In this document: piece by piece, positions 7,772-14,530 of the stretch | Position numbering within the stretch: position 1 is the stretch's first letter | How the letters are laid out: each line of letters begins with the position of its first letter | Assembly (NCBI GenBank): GCA_016791465.1 | Contig: JAEUWE010000446.1 | Span: 1-19,229, forward strand | Source: Pseudobdellovibrionaceae bacterium | GTDB lineage: Bacteria; Bdellovibrionota; Bdellovibrionia; Bdellovibrionales; JAMPXM01 | Direction of reading: 5' to 3' | Length of the DNA: 19,229 nucleotides | The notes under the pieces: generated by a model | What the model was told of the DNA's origin: nothing | The model's input: only the letters and a program-made list of their open reading frames with translations | Databases searched by the model: none | Position numbers and translations under genes: made by a program

Positions 7772-8260
7772 CTACCACCAGATTCCGCGATGCCTCTTGT
7801 AAAAGAAGTAGTCAAAGCCCAAGCATCGACCAGCGCCGATCCAGCCCAAAATCAAATGCAAGACCAACATGAATGTCGTCGCCTGAAGGTTGTTCTGACT
7901 TGCGCCGATCGCGCCGATTAATCCTGCCGACAAGATCACACCGAGGAGGGCGGCCGGCCGAACGAGATAACCAATAATATAGCTCACGCCAATAAACGCC
8001 TGAATCGCAGTCAGACCTACCGCAAAAAACTGCCAATTCGGAATAACGACATATTCTAAGAACCAGCGAAACCACTCCGGCGCCGTCGACTGCGGCAGGT
8101 GATTTCGAATGTCCTCGGCCAGATAGGCCTTCATCAGATAGTCGCCTTGGAAGGAGGCCAGTGCGTGCTTTAAAAAATAGCCACCCAAAAAGATGCGCAG
8201 GCACGCAACAGGAATCAGATGACCGACATACTTAAAGCTCTCGACAAAAGCGACCAGCAT
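7772..8260 (-). CDS. DoxX-like integral membrane protein, first gene of the thiamine-uptake operon
   Basis: 162 residues from the ATG at 8260; a TTG at 8296 would add 12 residues, but that TTG may instead be part of a -35 box. Four hydrophobic segments are visible, as in DoxX/DoxD proteins. The family features are RIFLGGYFLKHA near the N-terminus, the central LTAIQAFIGVSYIIGYLVRPAA segment (family pattern E/Q..iGv.L..G...r.aa) and a C-terminal GAGRCLGFDYFFYKRHRGIWW (seen as GR.lGlD ending in WW). DoxX proteins occur in many settings, including quinone and thiosulfate metabolism; substrates are mostly unknown. Position at the head of thiBPQ, three bases before thiB, implies co-expression with thiamine transport but not a defined task. 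Confidence 0.75.
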   Translation of the reverse strand: MLVAFVESFKYVGHLIPVACLRIFLGGYFLKHALASFQGDYLMKAYLAEDIRNHLPQSTAPEWFRWFLEYVVIPNWQFFAVGLTAIQAFIGVSYIIGYLVRPAALLGVILSAGLIGAIGASQNNLQATTFMLVLHLILGWIGAGRCLGFDYFFYKRHRGIWW

Positions 8261-8267
8261 AGAACCT

Positions 8268-8296
8268 ATTCTCGTCGGGGGTCTGGTCGTGGTCAA
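8268..8296 (-). promoter_or_regulatory. Possible promoter of the doxX-thiBPQ operon
   Basis: On the minus strand TTGACC (8296-8291) is followed by exactly 17 bases and GAGAAT (8273-8268). Only AGGTTCT separates this from the ATG at 8260, so the transcript would be almost leaderless. That is why confidence is low. The 128-base gap to the divergent gene was searched by eye for the conserved CUGAGA and terminal motifs of a TPP riboswitch; none was seen. Confidence 0.3.
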
Positions 8297-8388
8297 TCGA
8301 CGACGCCGGACCTTCGGCGAGTTTCGCCAACGAATTCACCGTCTCACTCCGCAGAGTTGCTAAACTGAAGGGAGCAAGGGAGGGGTTC

Positions 8389-9477
8389 ATGGAAGGGCCT
8401 CGCGCTCCAGAAATCCACGAGTGGACTCGTGTCGTCGAGTTTTTGAACACGCATCTCCGGCCGGGGCAGGGTTGGTCCATTGCTGATGAATATCCAACAG
8501 CAATCACCTCTTCAAACCGCATCAACAGTCGCGTGATTTTTGACGGCGACCAGATTATTTCGCATGCGATTGTCCGCCCCATCATTGTCAAGAATCCCAT
8601 TGGCGTCTTCAAGGTGGCCGGCATCGGCAGTGTCGTCACCTCCGACCAATATCGCAAGCAAGGGCTTTCAACTCAGATTCTCGAAAGCTGCCTGCAGGCC
8701 GCGCGCGATAGCAATTGCGACCTCGCCATTCTTTGGACTGATCTCTTTGATTTCTATCGCCGCATCGGTTTTGAGCTCGCCGGCAGTGAAGTGTCTTTCG
8801 AGATCGACCGCGATCTCGTCTCAAATACTCAGCTTCGCTTTGTGGAAGGCCCCAAAGTCGACCCTGCGGCAGTCCTTCGTCTCTATGCGCAACATACAGT
8901 CACAAGCCATCGCTCGATCGATGACATCCGCGAATCACTGGCCATTCCCAACTCACGTGTCACCACAGCTTGGGACAGCATGGGACGGATGGTGGCCTAC
9001 GCTGTCGAAGGAAAAGGAGCCGATCTCAACGGCTACATTCACGAATGGGGTGGAACGCTGCCCAATCTGCTCGCTCTCTTCACACATATGCGCACCACTC
9101 AAAAGCGCACCCTCCGCCTCATCACTCCTGCTCACTCGCTGAATCTGATCGCAAAACTCACCGAGCTCGGTCTCCCGGTGCATCGGGGCCATCTCGGCAT
9201 GATGAAGCTTTTAAAGCCGGACTCTTTCTTCTCAAAGATACAGCGCCATGCTCGCTCACTTGGGATCGCCGATCTTGTTCTCGAAAAAAAGGATGGGAAG
9301 TTTTACTTCGGCCGTGGCCTCCACGTTTATTCAACGGACTCCGAGGCCGACATTTTGCGCCTTCTGTTTGGACCAACCCGCCCATCTGAGCTCCACGCTT
9401 TTGATCGCACAACCGCCGAAACCTTTGATCGCCTTCTACCCGTTCCAATGTGGATCTGGGGATGGGACTCCGTATGA
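8389..9477 (+). CDS. GNAT family N-acetyltransferase
   Basis: 362 residues, preceded by a strong GGGAGGGG ribosome-binding site. The N-terminal GNAT fold is shown by VAGIGSVVTSDQYRKQGLS (about 76-94). This contains the acetyl-CoA pyrophosphate-binding loop in a modified RKQGLS form, followed by the helix TQILESCLQAA. The later FYRRIGFEL (122-130) is the classic end of the fold. The remaining 230 residues form a second domain ending in PVPMWIWGWDSV, a tail seen in long two-domain acetyltransferases. No secretion signal or membrane segment is visible, so the protein should be cytoplasmic. The acceptor is unknown. Its stop codon overlaps the next start (ATGA), and the operon continues to elbB and ddl. 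Confidence 0.82.
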   Translation: MEGPRAPEIHEWTRVVEFLNTHLRPGQGWSIADEYPTAITSSNRINSRVIFDGDQIISHAIVRPIIVKNPIGVFKVAGIGSVVTSDQYRKQGLSTQILESCLQAARDSNCDLAILWTDLFDFYRRIGFELAGSEVSFEIDRDLVSNTQLRFVEGPKVDPAAVLRLYAQHTVTSHRSIDDIRESLAIPNSRVTTAWDSMGRMVAYAVEGKGADLNGYIHEWGGTLPNLLALFTHMRTTQKRTLRLITPAHSLNLIAKLTELGLPVHRGHLGMMKLLKPDSFFSKIQRHARSLGIADLVLEKKDGKFYFGRGLHVYSTDSEADILRLLFGPTRPSELHAFDRTTAETFDRLLPVPMWIWGWDSV

Positions 9478-10397
9478 ACATTGAACGCATCGATAAGACT
9501 CACTTCAACGGCACCCGAGCACTCGTCGTCATTCACGTGGTGCTGGTGCTCCTCCTTCCCTTTATATTTACGCAAATGGGCGGCTGTCAGGGCGAAGACG
9601 ACATTAAGCCACTCGCACTCGGACCAGAAATCTCTCCTAAAGAACTCGACACCGTGATCTCGGAACCGCTCGGAAAAACGGACCCACTCTCCATTCAGCT
9701 CGGGCAATTCTTTGTTTATTCCGACACGCAAGAGATTGCCGGGGGTGCAGCAAAAAATATCATTGCCGACACAGCACAGACAGTTGTCGATCGCCAGGAG
9801 TCCTCGACCGAGGTCTTGCTCACCATCATCCAGCACCAGCAAACCTATCAAAACGGCGAAGTGCGAAAAGTCTCAACCGAAATTCCGGTTCGGATCGAAA
9901 AGGCACCGGTCACCGAAGCTTCGAGTCTGATGATTGGCCCAGTTGAAGAGATTAAAAAATCAGGATTTGAGTTTCGCCCTGAAGTGATGGCGCTTCTCAA
10001 TGACCGCTCTCCTCTTGCCTTGAAAACAGGAATTCGCACGCTGACCGCAAACAGCGACTCTGTTCAGGCGACAAGCGGTGATCGCATCACTTATCACAAC
10101 CTGAAGCGCACCGTCGCAATGGAAGCACCGCCTCTTTTGGTACAAAAACAGGCGGGCTGCGCTGGCATTCCAAACTGCCAGATCGAAGTTTACCGCGTGA
10201 GCTTTGACATGGTGTTCTGGGAGAACGGCAAAGCCGATCGAGTTCGCTGGGACTTGGCAATGAGTCCCACCGCTCCCTACCTTGCCGCGGTTTTAGACAA
10301 ATGCGTAACCGGCCTCGCATCGGTCGGCTCGGGACAGAGCAAGATTCTGGTCAAACAGTGTAAACCTGTGGTGAACTTCCGGTATCAAGCTCCCTGA
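9474..10397 (+). CDS. Hypothetical exported protein, possible lipoprotein
   Basis: 307 residues from ATG 9474, which overlaps the upstream stop (ATGA); an earlier ATG at 9450 has no such coupling. After a polar leader of about 15 residues comes a hydrophobic stretch (16-33) and then QMGGC with C38. The Met at -3 makes this only an approximate lipobox, so either a lipoprotein or an N-terminally anchored periplasmic protein is possible. The rest is soluble and mixed alpha/beta, with cysteine pairs at CAGIPNC and further Cys residues near the end (LDKC, VKQC), consistent with disulfides outside the cytoplasm. I do not recognise the family. It sits between the acetyltransferase and elbB. Confidence 0.7.
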   Translation: MNIERIDKTHFNGTRALVVIHVVLVLLLPFIFTQMGGCQGEDDIKPLALGPEISPKELDTVISEPLGKTDPLSIQLGQFFVYSDTQEIAGGAAKNIIADTAQTVVDRQESSTEVLLTIIQHQQTYQNGEVRKVSTEIPVRIEKAPVTEASSLMIGPVEEIKKSGFEFRPEVMALLNDRSPLALKTGIRTLTANSDSVQATSGDRITYHNLKRTVAMEAPPLLVQKQAGCAGIPNCQIEVYRVSFDMVFWENGKADRVRWDLAMSPTAPYLAAVLDKCVTGLASVGSGQSKILVKQCKPVVNFRYQAP

Positions 10398-10423
10398 TCC
10401 GGGAGCGACCGGGAGGCGACCAC

Positions 10424-11044
10424 ATGACCAATCAACTCGATCGAAAAATCGCAGTGGTTTTGTCTGGCTGCGGCCACACCGACGGCACAGAGATCACCGA
10501 AGCGGTCTCGACGCTCATCGCGCTCTCTGAAGTCGGAGCTCAATACCAGTGCTTTGCACCTGATGTTGGAAACAGTCTTGAAATGTCCAAGCGCATCGCA
10601 CGCGGCAATGTTCAGCCAATCGACAAACTCCGCTCACAAGATTTTGACGGCGTGGTTTTTCCGGGAGGCTATGGAGCGGCCAAGGTTCTCTCCAACTTTG
10701 CCGAGGCTGGAGCGGGCGGCAAAGTTCTCCCCGAAGTCTCCCGCGTGATCAAAGAGTTTCACAATGACGCAAAACCAATTGGCGTGATCTGCATCGCTCC
10801 CAGTCTTGTCGCACTCACTTTAGGTAAAGAGGGTGTCGAACTGACGATTGGAAACGATGAGGCCACCGCAGCTGTGATTAAAAAAACAGGCGCCCGACAC
10901 ACCTCATGCCCAGTCGACGACTATGTCAGCGACCGCGATCACAAGGTTCTATCGGCGCCTGCCTACATGTACGACAACGCCAAGCCTTTCGAAGTTTACA
11001 CTGGGATTCGCAAGATGATTCTCGAACTTGTGGAAATGGCCTAA
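10424..11044 (+). CDS. elbB: ElbB-type DJ-1/PfpI family protein (putative glyoxalase)
   Basis: 206 residues, close to E. coli ElbB. Matching segments are VVLSGCGHTDGTEITEAV (11-28), CFAPD (43-47), FPGGYGAAKVLSNFA (79-93), IGVICIAPS (119-127) with the nucleophile-elbow cysteine C123, and CPVDDYVSDRDHKVLSAPAYM near the C-terminus. ElbB was linked genetically to isoprenoid metabolism and has reported glyoxalase activity; its physiological role is uncertain. The ribosome-binding site GGGAGG lies within a tandem near-repeat of about ten bases (10399-10408 and 10409-10419). It lies 26 bases after the previous gene and 9 bases before ddl, so it is probably part of the same operon. Confidence 0.92.
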   Translation: MTNQLDRKIAVVLSGCGHTDGTEITEAVSTLIALSEVGAQYQCFAPDVGNSLEMSKRIARGNVQPIDKLRSQDFDGVVFPGGYGAAKVLSNFAEAGAGGKVLPEVSRVIKEFHNDAKPIGVICIAPSLVALTLGKEGVELTIGNDEATAAVIKKTGARHTSCPVDDYVSDRDHKVLSAPAYMYDNAKPFEVYTGIRKMILELVEMA

Positions 11045-11053
11045 GGAGACACC

Positions 11054-12160
11054 ATGACCGGAGCCAAATCGAAAATTAAAATCGCCGTTCTCTGTGGTGG
11101 CCAAAGTGCCGAACACGACGTCTCTCTCGCCTCTGGTAAAAACATCGCCGACGCACTCGACAAGAATAAATACACGGTCACCCTTGTCGGCATCGATCGC
11201 ACCGGTATCATGCGCCTTATTCCATCTCTCGAGGAACTTCGCAAAACTGCGCTCGATAAGCCGATCGACGTTGCTCAATTCGAAACTCAAGTCGCACTCA
11301 TTCGACGCGATCGAGGCGCAAGTCTCATCGATGTCAAAAACGGCAATTCGATCTCAGAGATCGACGTCGTCTTCCCGATTTTGCACGGCCCCTATGGCGA
11401 AGACGGAACCATCCAAGGTTATTTGAAATTCATCGGACTTCCCTTTGTCGGTCCATCCATTCTCGGCAGCGCCGCAGGAATGGACAAAGACGTCACCAAG
11501 CGCCTGCTTCGCGATGCGGATATTCGCATCGGCAAATTCAAAGTCGTTCGTCGCCACGACGCACCTCCAACCTTTCAAGAGGTCAAAGCCGAACTCGGCA
11601 CACCATTCTTCTTAAAGCCAGTCAACATGGGCTCATCGATTGGCGTTTCAAAAGTTCTCGACGAAAAGAAGTACCAGTCCGCTCTTCGCGAGGCCTTTCA
11701 ATATGACACGAAAGTCATTCTTGAGGAGTTTATTGATGGCCGCGAAATCGAATGTGCGGTGATTGGCTACAAGAAACTCGAAGCTTCACCTCCGGGCGAA
11801 ATCATTCCGCATCATGATTTCTATTCCTACGAAGCCAAGTATCTCGATGAAAATGGCGCAGGTCTTGAGCTCCCCGCCAAGCTCACCGAAACTCAAATCC
11901 GCGAAGTGCGAGAGACGGCCGTCAAAGTTTGCCAGGCGCTCGAGTGCCACGGTCTTTCGCGCGTCGACTTCTTTCTTCGCAAAAAAGATGGCGTGCTGTT
12001 TGTGAATGAGATCAATACCATGCCAGGCTTCACCAAAATCTCGATGTATCCAAAGATGATGGGCCTCACTGGCCGCGACTACTCGTCGTTGATCGACGAA
12101 CTGATCTCGCTTGCAATCCAGCGCCGCGAGGAAGAGGCCGCGCTGAAGGTGAACGCGTAA
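11054..12160 (+). CDS. ddl: D-alanine--D-alanine ligase
   Basis: 368 residues; a good GGAG lies upstream. ATP-grasp features: GGQSAEHDVSLASG near residues 15-28, GPYGEDGTIQGYLK at about 111-124, FLKPVNMGSSIGVSK at about 185-199, EEFIDGREIECAV, the substrate-loop region DFYSYEAKYLDENGAG, and the metal-binding segment FVNEINTMPGFTKISMYP at about 314-331. The enzyme uses ATP to join two D-alanines for peptidoglycan precursor synthesis in the cytoplasm. Length and the GPYGEDG loop fit the DdlA-like branch. D-lactate specificity (VanA-type) seems unlikely because the Tyr-containing omega loop (SYEAKY) is present. It ends 3 bases before the convergent crotonase gene. Confidence 0.95.
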   Translation: MTGAKSKIKIAVLCGGQSAEHDVSLASGKNIADALDKNKYTVTLVGIDRTGIMRLIPSLEELRKTALDKPIDVAQFETQVALIRRDRGASLIDVKNGNSISEIDVVFPILHGPYGEDGTIQGYLKFIGLPFVGPSILGSAAGMDKDVTKRLLRDADIRIGKFKVVRRHDAPPTFQEVKAELGTPFFLKPVNMGSSIGVSKVLDEKKYQSALREAFQYDTKVILEEFIDGREIECAVIGYKKLEASPPGEIIPHHDFYSYEAKYLDENGAGLELPAKLTETQIREVRETAVKVCQALECHGLSRVDFFLRKKDGVLFVNEINTMPGFTKISMYPKMMGLTGRDYSSLIDELISLAIQRREEEAALKVNA

Positions 12161-12163
12161 TCA

Positions 12164-12901
12164 CTAACGCGATAAAAATCGGCCCAGCGCCGCTTTGTGA
12201 TCAGCGCCAAACCAGAGCTTTTCAAACACCGCACGTTCATTCTTGGGCGTGCGTTTTTTCATAGCGGCAACCGACTTCCGCGGCAGCGACCCCAAACGCA
12301 AACACAGCGCCAGCGCATCACCCAAAGCTGACCAAGTTGGAACGACCTGATCGATCAGCCCGACTTCAAGCGCTTCGCCTGCCGAAACGGCGCGTGCCTC
12401 AAGCGCTAGACGCTTCAAACGACCGACGCCAATGCGACCTTCAAGTCGCGCACCGCCACCCCACCCAAAGCTAAGCCCTAGTCGGCGCTGCCAAAATCCA
12501 AGCAGCACATGTGGCGTCGCCAGAATAAAATCAAAAGCCGACAGCAGTTCAACACCACCGCCAAGGGCGTCGCGCTCAACCAAAGCCACCGTCGGAATCG
12601 CAAGCCCATCGAGCGCGTTCAACGCGGCCGCGATCTTCCGATTGGCGGCGCGGCCTTTTGCCGGCCCTTGCGCATCATGATCGCGAAGATTGCCACCCGA
12701 ACAAAAGACCGGACCCACCGCCGCGAACAAGAGTACATCGCACTCTTTCTCCGCACGGCGCAGAAACTTCAAAAGTTCTGATGCCGTCGACACGCGCAGA
12801 CTGTTGCGGCTCGCCGAGTCCTCGAAAAGGAGATGACCAACACGAACACGACGGTCGCCGTGTTCGATCACATGAATTTGAAACAGGAATGGGCTCTTCA
12901 C
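12164..12901 (-). CDS. Enoyl-CoA hydratase/isomerase (crotonase) family protein
   Basis: 245 residues starting at GTG 12901, 8 bases after the PilZ gene on the same strand; no good ribosome-binding site is visible, so translational coupling is likely. Crotonase signatures are the oxyanion-hole segments VFCSGGNLRDH (65-75) and ALGGGVELLSAFD (112-124). E118 in the second segment corresponds to the first catalytic glutamate (E144 in rat mitochondrial hydratase). The second glutamate, expected in a PE motif, is replaced: the segment reads FWQRRLGLSFGWGGG (136-150). This makes a standard hydratase reaction doubtful and favours an isomerase, hydrolase-like or other CoA-thioester role. Cytoplasmic. 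The substrate cannot be named from sequence. Confidence 0.85.
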   Translation of the reverse strand: MKSPFLFQIHVIEHGDRRVRVGHLLFEDSASRNSLRVSTASELLKFLRRAEKECDVLLFAAVGPVFCSGGNLRDHDAQGPAKGRAANRKIAAALNALDGLAIPTVALVERDALGGGVELLSAFDFILATPHVLLGFWQRRLGLSFGWGGGARLEGRIGVGRLKRLALEARAVSAGEALEVGLIDQVVPTWSALGDALALCLRLGSLPRKSVAAMKKRTPKNERAVFEKLWFGADHKAALGRFLSR

Positions 12902-12909
12902 CCGTTCAG

Positions 12910-13623
12910 TTATACCTGAAAAATATGACGTTTAACATCGCCAGGTCCGGTAAAATGTAGACCCACTCCAGTGCCGGTACTTCCGGAAGAGCTGGTCCAA
13001 ACCACCCGCGCCGGCATCACGTATGTTCGGCTGACGTCGTTGAGCTCAAGACGAAGCTTTACGTTTTCGCCGACACGCACATCCTGAAGCGCGTTGAGCT
13101 CGATGTAGGCTCCAGTCTTCGACATGTTGCAAACTCTTGAGCCAATCATGTTTTTGCCTTTGCCGAATTCGACAATCGCGGACTGCTCGGTCGCAAATCG
13201 ACGATAAATCTGCTGCTCAACAGCACCCTTTTTGAGAGCTTTTGCCGCAATGCCAACGAGATCACGAACCTCAAATGGTTTTTCGACGTAAACAACACGC
13301 TCTAAGAGCTGAAGATTCTGCACAGCCGTCGGAGCTTCAGCTTTTGCAAGGATCATAATCATTCGCTTGTAGCCTTCGCTGCGAAGGCCCGTGACCCAAT
13401 CCAGCTCGTCGTTGTTCCAGTCGTTGAAATTGAAAATAACAAGATCAGGCTGCCCCGCAAGCTCGAGCTTCGTGGCCTGCGGTCGCGTTGTCGTCAATCG
13501 AACGCCGCCTTGAACGGACTCCGTTAAGGTCAGAAGCTTTTTCCGAAGGATTGCATTCTCCTCCTCGGTCCGACTGGCCAAAATCACATGCTTTGGGCGC
13601 TCCGGTACATAGCCTTTGTCCAT
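12910..13623 (-). CDS. Pseudo-receiver/PilZ domain protein, candidate c-di-GMP effector
   Basis: 237 residues from ATG 13623, chosen for its excellent GAAGGAG six bases upstream; the frame continues to 13713 without a comparable site. Residues about 10-130 have the layout of a response-regulator receiver (HVILASRTEEEN, PDLVIFNF, MIMILAKAEAP, VVYVEKPFEV) with the conserved lysine K115. However, the phospho-acceptor position is asparagine (N65), and the acidic pair is missing. Residues about 138-237 are a PilZ domain with the NxSxxG motif NMSKTG (166-171). The usual RxxxR is only partly present as RRFAT (141-145), so c-di-GMP binding is plausible but not assured. No DNA-binding domain. Upstream of the crotonase gene, apparently co-transcribed. 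Confidence 0.83.
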   Translation of the reverse strand: MDKGYVPERPKHVILASRTEEENAILRKKLLTLTESVQGGVRLTTTRPQATKLELAGQPDLVIFNFNDWNNDELDWVTGLRSEGYKRMIMILAKAEAPTAVQNLQLLERVVYVEKPFEVRDLVGIAAKALKKGAVEQQIYRRFATEQSAIVEFGKGKNMIGSRVCNMSKTGAYIELNALQDVRVGENVKLRLELNDVSRTYVMPARVVWTSSSGSTGTGVGLHFTGPGDVKRHIFQV

Positions 13624-13977
13624 ACGTCTCTCCTTCAAACAGATGCGAATCGTGGTGTATCGCTTACTCAGCCTATCGACGGTCGCGGCCTTTGGCCTAA
13701 GCCCATGTCTCAATTCGAAACAGTATAGAAAAGGGAGCCCGTCAGGCTTCTTTTTGTGAAATTAAACTTCGGCAATCTGACTGGTTTGCTGACAGTCTGC
13801 GGTTAAGTGCCGTTCAGTTCTAATTTTAAGCTCCTGATTGGAGTTTCAATCCAAACCCTGTCCTTTTTTCATCTCCGAGGCCATCCCTAAACTCATCCGA
13901 CTCGCTTTTGCCAAAACTGGTAAACATCATCACCCAATAGTGATAGCCCAAGCCCGTTACGAAGAAGGACGTGCACA
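13624..13977. promoter_or_regulatory. 354-base divergent intergenic region
   Basis: This region separates the divergent PilZ and lipoprotein genes and must hold both promoters. On the minus strand a -10-like TATACT (13727-13722) lies about 100 bases before the PilZ start, without a convincing -35. On the plus strand AGCC/GGCT (13736-13739, 13745-13748) followed by TTCTTTTTG could be a weak hairpin terminator, although no plus-strand gene precedes it. Two alternative five-base hairpins overlap at 13836-13851 (GATTG/CAATC) and 13838-13854 (TTGGA/TCCAA). AAGGA precedes the ATG at 13978 by 8 bases. I see no coding sequence here. Confidence 0.4.
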
Positions 13978-14517
13978 ATGATCCGCCCTCTCACTTCAAT
14001 CATTTTAACGGCACTGCTTTTATCCATTGGTTTAGCTTGCAGTCAAAGTCCGGACTCGCAAGACACTCGTGCCCCTCAGCCACGACAAACCGAGCTCTCG
14101 GCACAGCCCGCCATTCAGCCCGATCTGTTTCTGCCACTGGTCGGCCAATACGAAGGCACTCTCACCTCTACCGATGGCTCACTCGTTCAAAAAGTGACGA
14201 TGACACTCATCTCGACTCAACGCCGAAGTGACGATGTCGAAATCCCCACGCTGAGTGGCAGTGTGAACATCGTCTTCAGTGACACGAATGCCTCTGATAT
14301 CATTCCGATCGCTGAGTTTTCAAATGCCGGCTTCATTCCCGCGACAGGCGTTCTGCAGTTGAGCGGAACCATGAATACCCGCACTCTCGTTGGCGCGATT
14401 CTCAATACCTTCGATGGCACTTTTTCCGATGATGTGATTCGCGGTCGACTCTCGAATTCAACACGCGGTGATTTAGGTCAGCTCGAAGTTCGTAAGATTA
14501 ACTCGGCTGCGAATTGA
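13978..14517 (+). CDS. Small predicted lipoprotein (hypothetical)
   Basis: 179 residues. A signal sequence with a hydrophobic core (about 6-19) is followed by LAC with C21, a slightly atypical lipobox (G at -3). A disordered Ser/Gln/Pro/Thr-rich linker follows (22-50). The mature part is rich in beta-strand-forming Thr, Ser and Val residues (GTLTSTDGSLVQKVTMTLIS, SGSVNIVFSD, GVLQLSGTMNT, IRGRLSN). These look like successive strands of a small beta-barrel or sandwich that would sit in the periplasm or on the outer membrane. I do not recognise the family. It starts 13 bases upstream of the TolC-family gene and is probably co-transcribed, so it may assist that protein. Confidence 0.75.
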   Translation: MIRPLTSIILTALLLSIGLACSQSPDSQDTRAPQPRQTELSAQPAIQPDLFLPLVGQYEGTLTSTDGSLVQKVTMTLISTQRRSDDVEIPTLSGSVNIVFSDTNASDIIPIAEFSNAGFIPATGVLQLSGTMNTRTLVGAILNTFDGTFSDDVIRGRLSNSTRGDLGQLEVRKINSAAN

Positions 14518-14530
14518 AAGGCTCCTGTTC

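Noticed and set aside
7812..8204. 130-codon minus-strand frame inside the DoxX-like gene
   Set aside because: It is an alternative frame of the same strand, Arg/Gly/Ser-rich and without hydrophobic periodicity; the DoxX frame has the clear membrane pattern.
8261..8388. TPP riboswitch expected before a thiamine transport operon
   Set aside because: Neither CTGAGA nor the conserved 3' TPP-aptamer motif is visible on the minus strand, and only 128 bases are available. Regulation must be by another means, or absent.
8232..8657. 141-codon minus-strand frame overlapping the start of the GNAT gene
   Set aside because: It lies opposite the well-supported GNAT coding sequence in a different frame from the DoxX-like gene, and shows no recognisable domain.
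10399..10419. Tandem CCGGGAGCGA / CCGGGAGGCGA repeat before elbB
   Set aside because: With two short, imperfect copies it most simply reflects a local slip around a ribosome-binding site; it is noted with elbB rather than as a repeat element.
12154..12171. CGCGT/ACGCG hairpin at the ddl/crotonase convergent junction
   Set aside because: The stem is only five pairs and no U-tract follows closely on either strand, so I do not call it a terminator.
13736..13755. Hairpin plus T-run as a plus-strand intrinsic terminator
   Set aside because: The stem is only four good pairs, and no plus-strand gene ends before it.
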